This document shows positions 42,760-51,516 of a stretch of 64,000 nucleotides of DNA, piece by piece. Position 1 is the stretch's first letter; each line of letters begins with the position of its first letter. A program made the translations under genes and the position numbers. The stretch comes from Clonostachys chloroleuca (taxonomy: Eukaryota; Ascomycota; Sordariomycetes; Hypocreales; Bionectriaceae). The notes below the pieces were generated by a model. The model saw only the letters and a list, made by a program, of their open reading frames with translations, ran no database searches and had not been told where the DNA came from. The stretch covers positions 28,582,001-28,646,000 of the forward strand of contig JBANAY010000003.1 in assembly GCA_037952775.1 (NCBI GenBank). Direction: 5' to 3'.

Positions 42760-43712
42760 ATGCCTACCTACGCAAACAGACTCTTGAGCCAAGTTACCAA
42801 AGGGCGGCTCTGCAAGGTAGGCAACATCAAATATCACAATTTCAGCCGTCTTCTCGCATTAAAACTCACTCGTCTCCAACAAGCACTAATTTTCAGGAAA
42901 GGCTTTCGGGATTCGACTAGCAACCAACACCCAGATCGTGCAACTAGCACAGAATGCCGGCTTCGACAGTCTCTTCATCGAGCTCGAGCATTCTACTCTA
43001 AGCATAGATGATGCAAGTAGACTGAGCATGGCCGGATTGCACGCCGGGATCACCCCATTTGTCCGGGTCCCCCATCAATGCGGTAACGGATTTGTCCAAA
43101 GAGTTCTAGATGGGGGTGACATGGGCGTCATCTTCCCACATATCTAGAGTGTTGGTAAGTTATGCCAACAAGACCAGACCTAGTTTCACCAACTAACCAA
43201 TTATCCCGTAATATTTTACAGCTGAGGCCAAGGCGGCTGTTACCATTTCCAAGTATCCCCCGATTGGATGTCGATCTATGACGGGTCAACTCCCTGCCTT
43301 CTCCCTAAAACCTACGCCAGCAGCGACGGTGATCCAAGAGAGCAACATCTCGGCTTCATCAGTATTCCTCATGATTGAGAACAGGGAGTCAATTGACCGT
43401 ATCGATGAAATTGCTGCGGTGGAGGGTGTCGATGTGTTGCTCATTGGCTCCAATGATCTGTCAATTGAGCTGGGCGTGCCAGCTGCCTTCACATCGGAGA
43501 GGTTCCGCTCAGCGCTCGAGAAAGTCAGCGCCGCCTGCAAGAAGCATAGGAAGATTATGGGGTTGGCAGGAATCTACGACCAGCCCGAGGTTCAAGATTG
43601 GGCCATCAACACACTAGGCGTTCGTTACCTTCTATGCCAGCAGGACTCTGGACTAATTGCCGTTGGCGCTATGAAATGCGCGGCAGCGGTCGCTGAGATT
43701 GAAAGGCCATAG
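42760..43712 (+). pseudogene. HpcH/HpaI-family aldolase interrupted by one in-frame TAG
   Basis: Three exons, 42760-42816, 42902-43154 and 43222-43712, total 801 nt, a clean multiple of three. Exon 1 reads MPTYANRLLSQVTKGRLCK; joining to AFGIRLATNTQIV requires the acceptor AAAG at 42901 rather than TTCAG five bases before. Family motifs follow: FDSLFIELEHSTLSI with the metal-site Glu, VRVPHQCGNGFVQRVLDGG, and MGVIFPHI. Then TAG at 43145-43147 stops the chain; homology resumes at once with SVAEAKAAVTISKYPP, CRSMTGQLPAFS, VDVLLIGSNDLSIELG and IMGLAGIYD. Apart from this codon the gene is intact at 266 residues. Family members are class II pyruvate aldolases of the 2-keto-3-deoxy acid or 2,4-dihydroxyhept-2-ene-1,7-dioate type. 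Possible readings: recent pseudogene, strain allele, or readthrough. Confidence 0.8.
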
Positions 43713-45608
43713 CACGACTTCAAGGTTGCAGAGAGGTTTCCTTTAAACATTTTTGTTTGTACAGTTGTGACTGAAAAATTTCACTGACACGCCTTCTAAA
43801 CTCTTACCACTGACTTACTCTTCTTCATCCAGCACTGGGCAATGTGACGAGCAACACGATATTTCTCTCCCCTCTACTGTTCTACTGGAGATGCGGTATT
43901 AATCCAAGGATGGGCAAGTCTTGGAGATTTGGTTTGAATGAGTATAATAACAAATAACAACAAATGGTTGTGTCAGTCGGCTTAATATGTGCTTATTCTC
44001 CTAAGCGTAATTATCCGAGTCTATCAGAATAGCAACAGCAACGATCATTGCTGCGCATGATTTCCCTACCCATATTAGATTTAACCTGTCCGTTGCACTT
44101 GTAGCTCCCAAGTACTAATTTTCCGTCACCGAAAGCGCATGTTATCAATATAGCCGAGGTCCATGCCGAATCCATTCCCTCCAGCGTTCCACCCTTGACC
44201 CGAAATTCAAAACGAAAATGATGTTAGGAAGGTCCATGACGCTGCGCGGAATTGAGGAAGACATTTTATTGGCTCTACCACAAGTGCAAAAAGTTGCGAG
44301 CGAGCGAGAACCTGTCAACAAAAGTAAGAGAGCCTAAGGTTGATCTTCCTTCGAACTGTCCTCTGAAATATGCATCAGAGGCTGAGTAGGTCTTCATTCC
44401 AAATGATCTATCCTAGGGAACAAGCTCTATTCGTGTATACAGGCTCATATTTGGATGCCGGATCGTGAAGGGTATTGTTTAGAACTTTCTACATTGTGCA
44501 GAGCCCATAACATCAGGCGCCAAATGTTCCCCCCTGGCGGCCTCAAACTAACCATCAAAGTTGGCAAGTACACCTACTCTTAAAATACCGAGCACTCTCA
44601 AATTTAGATGATCGGCCGATCCCTGAGTGTGCACTTCCGGGACCGACGGATAAGCAGCGAGTGGAGTCACCTGTCAGCAGTGCCGTCTCACTCGATTCGG
44701 TCAGTAAGAGGACATCCTTGAGAGCGAGATTCTCCTCTAAACTGATTGGATGGTATACGAGAAGTTTCACTAATCTTCTGCCCCAGGCCGGCATTTGAGC
44801 ACGGCATTCAAGATGCGGCCAGGGAATAGGTCAGCGGCGTTGGAGTTAAGTCCTTTCCTTGGGAGTTGAATGATCCCTGCATTTAATCATACCTACCGCT
44901 TTCGTTCTCGTTGGAGGTTCTAAGCCTGGGTCGAATGCTTTTCTCTGCGGCGATGTGAAATGTAGCCAGGCAGCTCACCAATTCATGGCGAGAAAAGGCC
45001 TTATTCCGGACTACGATGAACGTCCTTAGTGTTCCATTCCTCCCTATATCCTGAGCCAAGTTCCCTCAGCATTTAATCAACGGTAGGAATCTTACAACTG
45101 GGGATCTTGCTAGGACCTCTAGCCCAGTCATGTTGATCATGTTTAGCAGTTGGTTTGCTTTCTAAGCTTGAATAAGCATAGCTCAAAAGGGATCTTCTCA
45201 CGGTCATCTCCATAGTGGCACTAAAGAATGCGAGGTTGCGCTTCTAACTTCGGCAAGCACGTACGCACATCCCCTGCTCAATCTTCCAAAATGTTCATGT
45301 TACAAGGTACTTAAGTCTCACAAGATCGAAATGCCGATGTGTGCAGGGTGCGGAATGGCAAGGATCAAGGGAGGGGAATGTTTCTGAAGAGGGAAGTATT
45401 CATCCAGTCAATGAAACACTCAATGCTACTACCTTCCACATACCAACCCATGCATGGTATGATTTCCAGAATCTTTATGGTGAGTTCAAAAGACTATGTC
45501 TGTAGAAAAACATATATAAGTACTCTGTTGCATCGGTTTTCATCGTCAGTCTCGCCCTCCCATATCTCGTGTTAAGCTCATTCCCCTCCTCTCAATACAA
45601 TTTAGAGA
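43713..45608. other. Intergenic region, 1.9 kb
   Basis: No supported gene. The 3' part is the promoter of the small secreted protein with its TATA element. Confidence 0.5.
45513..45520 (+). promoter_or_regulatory. TATA box of the small secreted protein gene
   Basis: TATATAAG lies 89 bp before the ATG at 45609 and is followed by a C/T-rich leader, a usual fungal core promoter layout. Confidence 0.5.
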
Positions 45609-46180
45609 ATGCTCTCATTCAAGGCTCTCGCTGTCGGGGCTGCGCTTGCAGCTATTGGTTATGCCCAGAATGTACAGATTACCGGACGTCTCCAAGCCAA
45701 AAGCCCCGAACTTGGCACCGTTTATGTATACAAGCAAGCCAATGACGGCGAATGTGAATCACCTCCTTCTCAAGGTCTCCAAACGCTTAACCGATTTCTA
45801 ACTATAGATAGCTGTTAATTATGCCCGTCTCGGCTCAGAGTCTCAAGGTCATCGCCTTGAGCTCCGATCAGACGGTCTAATCACGAATCTTGATACAGGA
45901 TTTTATCTCAACATCCAAGAAAACTACGACGACGAGAAGTCATTCGCCTTCAGGAACACTGCCAGCTCGGCCGAAAATGGCTGGACCCTAGCCGACGGCA
46001 ACAGGCTTGTCTCCAACGGTAACAAATGGGGCTACCAGGATGAGTTCCAGGCCTGCAAATATTCTGGCGGTCAATACTATGTACGTACCAGCTTTATGCT
46101 TGCGTTCAATTTTTCACGGATAATAAATCTCAACCGCCCAATTTCTTGGAAAAAAGCAATACGCGCCTGAAGAACACTGA
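45609..46180 (+). CDS. Small secreted protein of unknown family
   Basis: Three exons by splice consensus: 45609-45753, 45812-46080 and 46157-46180, giving 145 residues. Residues 1-19 are a clean signal peptide (MLSFKALAVGAALAAIGYA). The mature part reads QNVQITGRLQAKSPELG, VNYARLGSESQGHRLELRS, GFYLNIQENYDDEKSFAF, WTLADGNRLVSNGNKWGYQ and ends QYAPEEH. The first acceptor is the second of two AGs (45811), which alone keeps the frame. There are two cysteines at most in the mature chain. I do not recognise the family. Beta-rich alternation suggests a small lectin-like or jelly-roll fold (weak inference). The last exon of eight codons is the least certain part. Confidence 0.68.
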
Positions 46181-46937
46181 ACATCTACAATACTAATACC
46201 TAAATATCATCATAGGTCTATCTTATCACCCATGTTGTTGATAATATGGAGTGTCATAGTCTTGGAGGTCTTTTCTTCGTTTAGATCTATCTATGAAATG
46301 GACAAGGAAATGCCCAACATTTTTTTGGGGAAGATTTGGGGTATATTCGAAAACCATTGGTGAGTGCGAAAGTGAACTTGAAGAGTTGAGAGAAAATATC
46401 AATGTTCTTGAGTGGCGGCACAGTGATATTTAGTTCATAATTCATGAAGCTCAGCATCTTTTTGTCCCATTAGCTCAGCTATCAAGTACTGTTTAACGAG
46501 TAATATCATGTCGATTTCACGTTCTTTGCTTAATCAATGAATGCTAAAGATTCAAGCATTGATTGATGGGATATCTCAGAGCTTGACGGTGAAACGGAGA
46601 CTTAGAAGTTAAATCATGAATATATGGACTGGGGCGTCTTGAACTGCAAGGCACAATCAGCCCTTGCACAATATTATATACTTACTCTGTGACATTTAGA
46701 CCAGGAACTTCCCCGAGCTGGTGTTTTCTGCAAGGGTCTGTCTATTCTTAAAGCGAGGTGATGACTAAGGTTGCAGGTCGCGTGATATGTATAATGTAAC
46801 TTGGGGTCGGGTGAGAGAATTTCTTCCTCACTGAACCGCATCTAGCACAAGCACGCTATTAAGGACGATATCCTTTGGCTTTGGCTGACGAACGTCTCCA
46901 CTCAGCTTCTACCAATAACGGTTTTTGAGGCTGTTAA
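46181..46937. other. Intergenic, nothing seen
   Basis: AT-rich spacer with no motif recognised. Confidence 0.5.
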
Positions 46938-47899
46938 GTGAAAATAACTCTACAAAATCTGCCCGTCGAACTGTTTGAAGACGTCTTGCAAGATGTTTTC
47001 CAGTCGTCCTGGCTCCTGGCAAAATTTCAGTTTGTTCAACTGAGACTCATTGATCGTAAGATAAATTCCATATCCAAGTTAGGTTTATGTTATTAATAAG
47101 CAACTTGCGCAGGACGCTCCAATGATCTTGTGTCACGGATCGCCTTTGAAGCCATGCATCCCAAAATCTTCTTGAGGGAAAACAAACCCCCATCCAGTGG
47201 CTTCTATTCACAAAATTATATGGGAATAATCAAGGTCAAAATGCGTTTCTTGACTGGATATATGCCCAACCCCATTTCACAGCCCAGAGAAGGACTGTGT
47301 GACCATCAAAGCTCGGGATGTTTGGCTGGACTTCGGGGTAGCTGAGAGAAACTTCACAGTCTTCTTTCGTCCCATCTGAGCCGCAACTAGGATAGGCGAT
47401 CGAGCAAGATAGTTTCTTCGATTCACATCTGCCCAATGCTGAAGCAAGAAAGACACAATATCAACATGGCCACCGTGTGCTGCGGCGTGTAATGAATACC
47501 CAAATAGGCAATGGAAAGAATTTGCATCTGTGCCCTTAATAACCTGGAGCAACTCTTTTACAATCTCGATCTCTCTACTGGTAGATGCTAGATGTAGACA
47601 TCCGAAAAAAGGCCTCGATTCTCCTTTTGGCAACCACACATGTTCTCTCGCATCGGAGGGGTAAATGAGAGACGAAAGAGTCAATGCATCGTCGTGCTGT
47701 GATCTAATAAGACAACATGCCTCTCTTAGAAAGTTTCGATAGCTCCCTGTTATGGGCCTCTTCCGAAACCTGTGCTTTAGTATGTGAGATACTGGGACTG
47801 ACAATGTGAAGTCTCTCCTCTCGACACCAGATGTGGACCCAAACCCAAGAGCCAAATCGGATGATACCCCACTATCAGCAGCGGTGAGAGGTGGCTTTG
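46938..47899 (+). pseudogene. F-box/ankyrin gene, damaged 5' half
   Basis: An F-box-like start reads KITLQNLPVELFEDVLQDVF and continues over an intron (47056-47112, GTAAGA to GCAG) into DRRSNDLVSRIAFEAMHP. The codon where a start is expected is GTG at 46938, and no in-frame ATG precedes the F-box. After about 47268 the plus strand loses protein character and the expected first ankyrin repeats are found on the minus strand instead (separate entry). Plus-strand ankyrin coding resumes at about 47795 with DNVKSLLSTPDVDPNPRAK and TPLSAAVRGGF, then shifts frame at about 47900 into MNIFDLLLQRLDL. So the locus has start loss, an inversion and at least two frameshifts. F-box/ankyrin proteins are typically ubiquitin-ligase adaptors or receptors of unknown ligand. 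Confidence 0.68.
47269..47792 (-). other. Inverted internal segment of the F-box/ankyrin gene
   Basis: Minus-strand coding reads HRFRKRPITGSYRNFLREAC, then ankyrin repeats CLHLASTSREIEIVKELLQV, YSLHAAAHGGHVDIVSFLLQ and SPILVAAQMGRKKTVKF. A one-base loss near 47370 shifts the frame into SYPEVQPNIPSFDGH and TVLLWAVKWG. The repeat left unfinished at WAVKWG is completed by DNVKSLLSTPDVDPN on the plus strand beyond 47792. CCCA at 47265-47268 and TGGG at 47793-47796 form inverted microhomology at the two ends. An inversion of about 525 bp within one gene explains all of this. Confidence 0.65.
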
Positions 47900-49492
47900 A
47901 TGAATATCTTCGACCTTTTACTGCAAAGATTAGATCTGCAGCCTATGTTCCGTGGTGGGAAGTTCTGTCCATTGTGGCTCGCCACGCTCAAAGGTGATTC
48001 ATGCAAGGTCATTTGCCTGTTGGATAGATTTTCTTTCAATCCCAACACTTTTCTCAGGCATAGGCACACTTTGCTCTGCAAAGTCATTACTCTAGGCAAC
48101 ACCGCCCTAGCTCGCATGCTTCTTGAACGTAGTAAGGTAGATCCAAACTTCAAAACATCGAAAGGTATAGCACCCTTCATGAATGCCCTACATCACTTAG
48201 AGATCCTAGAACTCTTAATAGCAAGAAAGGACTTCGACCCTAATCGCATAATTCTCGGTTTCCGCCCACTTGAAATAGCATACGATTTGAAGAATGAAAA
48301 GGCGATTCAGTTGCTGCTTAGCCGCGACGACACAAGGAGCGATCTTCATGAGAGGGATTCGTCGTTCTTGAACCAGGCTGCATCGAATGGAAATCTTGAA
48401 GTAGTGCGCCAGCTTCTTTTGCGTCCTGAGAACGACCCTAACCAGCAAAGTGAGCGCAGAGGTACACCTTTATGCGAAACAGCAGCTGGAAATCAAATTG
48501 CCGTCGTGAGGGAGTTCTTACAAGTCGAGCAGGTTAACCCGAATCTTCGATGGAACTTGCCTAGTTCACAAAGCCCTCCTCTTTGCCTTGCAGTATCGAA
48601 TGACTCCTTGGGAATGGTCCAGATTCTTCTAGATCAACCTAATGTTGATATCAATATGCCAGGATCACATGGGACCGCACTTTGCACTGCGATTCTTTGT
48701 GACTCGACGGAAATATTCGACCTTCTATTGCGCCGCAATGATATTGACATCAATATTACCGGGCCAGTAGAGACTGCTCTGGCGTTTGCCGTCCGGCGCG
48801 GGAATAAGTTTATGGTTCAACGTCTTCTAGAGCGAGCTGATATCGATGTCAATCGTCGTTCAACTCCGCGTAGAGATGACCACATGGCTCTAGAGAAATT
48901 AAACTTAAACCGAACATTTTCACCAGCTTATACTAAGACCTCGAGGACTTGTCAAACTCAAAATACGCCACTCGAGCAAGCTTTCTTGGGAGGCGATATC
49001 CCCATCATAAAGCTTCTTCTATCTCTACCAGACATCGACTTTACAGAAGGAGACCCCTTGAAAAGGACGCCCCTGTGGTGGGCATCATACATGGGGCCAC
49101 GGGAATTGACTGAACTCATCCTTGATCTAGGGGAGGATAACGTGAATGCTAAAGACATAGACGGTTGGTCACCTTTGCTAGTGGCTGTTAACTGGCGAAG
49201 GAGCAGTGTTGTACAGTTGCTGCTAAAGCAGGCTACTATTGACTCAAATCTTGCCAACTACGATGGCTGGACATCCTTACACTTGGCTGTGCAAGCCGGA
49301 AATGCAGAAATGGTCGACCTGCTTCTTCACTCACCGGCTACCGACCCACGAAAACGGCTGCCAGACGGCCGGGCACCCATTGACCCGGCCAAACACCATG
49401 GATTTGATGCAATGGCGAATGTCTTGAGGGCGCAGGTGAAACGGATCGTTCGTAGAGAAGCGATGGCGGGTGAAAAAGATCAGGATTCCTAG
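47900..49492 (+). CDS. Ankyrin-repeat protein (3' part of the F-box/ankyrin gene, still open)
   Basis: 530 codons are open from an ATG at 47900 to the stop at 49492. The product is almost only ankyrin repeats, about fourteen of them, for example TPLCETAAGNQIAVVREFL, PPLCLAVSNDSLGMVQILL, TALAFAVRRGNKFMVQRLL, TPLWWASYMGPRELTELIL and TSLHLAVQAGNAEMVDLLL. Repeats are of the DPN/DIN type (about 34 residues with an internal LLxxxxxDPN loop), as in fungal F-box/ankyrin proteins. The C-terminal 25 residues are basic. If translated from 47900 it would lack the F-box and first repeats. I consider it the intact tail of a damaged gene; a truncated functional product cannot be excluded because this part has no stop over 1.6 kb. 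Confidence 0.62.
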   Translation: MNIFDLLLQRLDLQPMFRGGKFCPLWLATLKGDSCKVICLLDRFSFNPNTFLRHRHTLLCKVITLGNTALARMLLERSKVDPNFKTSKGIAPFMNALHHLEILELLIARKDFDPNRIILGFRPLEIAYDLKNEKAIQLLLSRDDTRSDLHERDSSFLNQAASNGNLEVVRQLLLRPENDPNQQSERRGTPLCETAAGNQIAVVREFLQVEQVNPNLRWNLPSSQSPPLCLAVSNDSLGMVQILLDQPNVDINMPGSHGTALCTAILCDSTEIFDLLLRRNDIDINITGPVETALAFAVRRGNKFMVQRLLERADIDVNRRSTPRRDDHMALEKLNLNRTFSPAYTKTSRTCQTQNTPLEQAFLGGDIPIIKLLLSLPDIDFTEGDPLKRTPLWWASYMGPRELTELILDLGEDNVNAKDIDGWSPLLVAVNWRRSSVVQLLLKQATIDSNLANYDGWTSLHLAVQAGNAEMVDLLLHSPATDPRKRLPDGRAPIDPAKHHGFDAMANVLRAQVKRIVRREAMAGEKDQDS

Positions 49493-49751
49493 GCTCTAAA
49501 TTCTTTGTAGAGAAAATAGAGAAGATAATTGATGAACGGGAAATACGATGATAAATGATTCGCAATTTCTCTCCAAGGTGCGCATATTGCCTGTTAGATT
49601 AAGTAATCATGACATTACAGAAATTATTCTTCTAAACGAGCTCTGTGAAGAATGAGTTGGTAGATCCAGCCGTGGCTTCTTTCCTCCAACCTAGTTCATG
49701 GATAGTGTAAACTAAACCTTCAAGGTGTAGAAACTCGGACAAAGCCTTCTC
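49493..49751. other. Convergent 3' spacer
   Basis: Short AT-rich gap between converging genes; nothing seen. Confidence 0.4.
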
Positions 49752-50900
49752 TTACAGAGGGACTGTATCAAGATAATGCCCCAACTCTTTATCTCTCTCG
49801 CCACTCATGCTAGATTCAGTCACCAATCGTCTAATCTGCTGGTTTTCTTCTGCCGCCAATTCCACATAAGCTGCACCCCAGTTCTCCTCCAAGTATGGAA
49901 TCTTTTTCGTTCCTGGAATGACAAAGACGTTGTTGCTCTGCGCCAAAAGCCACGCCAGCGCCATCTGGCTTGGCTTGTGACCTGCATTATTCGCGATTTC
50001 GCCAAACTTGTCTACAAGCTCGATATTCTTTCGAAGATTTTCCTCCTGGTAGCGAGGCAGCGAAGGGCGGAGATCATCGGCACCGAAGTCGGCTACTGAG
50101 CGGTATCGGCCAGTCATTATTCCCGAACCCAGGGGACAGAAAGCGAAGACGCTGACTTCGAGTTCCTCGCACGTCTTGAGAAGAAATGTTCCCGAAGGGC
50201 CTTCGATGTCCATTGTCCAGGGGCTGTATTCTACCTGGACTGCAGATATGGGGAAAATCGCATGCGCACGGCGGAGAGTCGACGAAGAGACTTCTGAAAG
50301 CCCTATATGCTTTACTAGTCCTTGTCTGAAGGCGTATTAGCATATGATTATCTCCAGTGTTTCTCGTCAACCTCACTGAACCAAATCTTTCATCGCCTCG
50401 ATGCTTTTTTCGATGGGTATCTCAACAGTAGGACGATGAAGGTAGTACAAATCAATGAACGCCACGCCTAATCGACTTAGGCTCTCCTTGATGCATTTCT
50501 TGCAATTCTCGGGGAGGAGTCAATTGTCAGTTCACCAGATGATTTTTCTTTCAACCCGAACTTAGTGGCAAGAAAAATGTCTTTGCGCCGCTCAGGGTGA
50601 AGCTTGAACCACTTCCCGATAAGAGCTTCACTATCACCGTAAACATCGGCGGTATCCCAACTGGTACAGCCGAGCTCCCATGCCCGGTCAAGCAACTTCA
50701 AACGTTGCTCGTCGGAGCTGGGCATATATAGAACCTGGTCAGTCGATATATGGCAAATCAAAGGAAAGACAAGAGGCACAAGCTTACTCAATGGGCCCGT
50801 ATCCCATACTCACGCCCATGAGACCAAGACCTACTGCAGGAACCCGAGGCCCATTTTGGCCAAGCCTACGAAGCAGTGGGTCAGAGGTTGTCCGAGGCAT
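49752..50900 (-). pseudogene. Aldo/keto reductase with one frameshift
   Basis: Minus strand, three exons: 50900-50788, 50717-50377 and 50325-49752. Exon 1 encodes MPRTTSDPLLRRLGQNGPR and VPAVGLGLMGVSMGYGPI. The second exon uses the acceptor CCCAG at 50718, which gives DSDEQRLKLLDRAWELG and the active-site block TSWDTADVYGDSE (catalytic Asp and Tyr). After FGLKEKSSGELTID the frame breaks at about 50511-50519 (a CTCCTCCCC run); the shifted frame continues CKKCIKESLSRLGVAFIDL, YYLHRPTVEIPIEKSIEAM and over intron 2 to GLVKHIGLSEVSSSTLRRA, VQVEYSPWTMDIEG and AWLLAQSNNVFVIPGTKK. Exons sum to 1028 nt, one short of 343 codons, so one base is missing. Intact product would be 342 residues of the yeast YakC/AKR8-13 sort. 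Decay or a local error. Confidence 0.78.
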
Positions 50901-51516
50901 ATTGAGGTTCTCAAGTATAATCAAAAGTTAGCATCCGTCCCATCGATAAAAAATAAACTCTGGGAGAATGGACAAAGTACAGTCTTTAAGAAGCCACAGG
51001 GAAAGGTTCAAGAAAGGTTGCGTATTATGGTTCCTTCGCAGCTCCCTGATCAGACAACCCTGCTCGCCTGCTAAGGAAGTTGGATTCGAGACCCACACAT
51101 CTCTTCTTTCCTCCAGTGGTCAGCTATTTCCAAAGCGGTTACGCCAGCACGTTTCAGGCCGTTGAGATGTGGCGGTTTCTCGGTGCCACCGAGCCTTGAG
51201 TGGTTAAAGCCCGAGAAACAGGATGGCCATATGGGACTTTTGAATATCGAAAACCCTCTCATGTTTTACCGCATGCATGAACAGCGTGAAGTCCTCACAA
51301 TCGACGACATCAGATGCAATCTTGGGTTGGTGTCCACCAATATCCGCTTATCCCCGGCATGTGGGAGGGAGCCAGAACGTAAGCAGGAAAGACTCCACCC
51401 CTTGTTGAAATCACGTTTCACGCTCCTCCGAAATTTCCTCCTTTCACCTCTTCAATCTGCTTCTACCAACGTGTGATTCCTCAACTCTGTCCTCCAGCGC
51501 CAATACGCGGTGCAAA
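50901..51516. other. Divergent promoter region
   Basis: Spacer between the aldo/keto reductase locus and the membrane protein gene; no gene seen. Confidence 0.45.
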
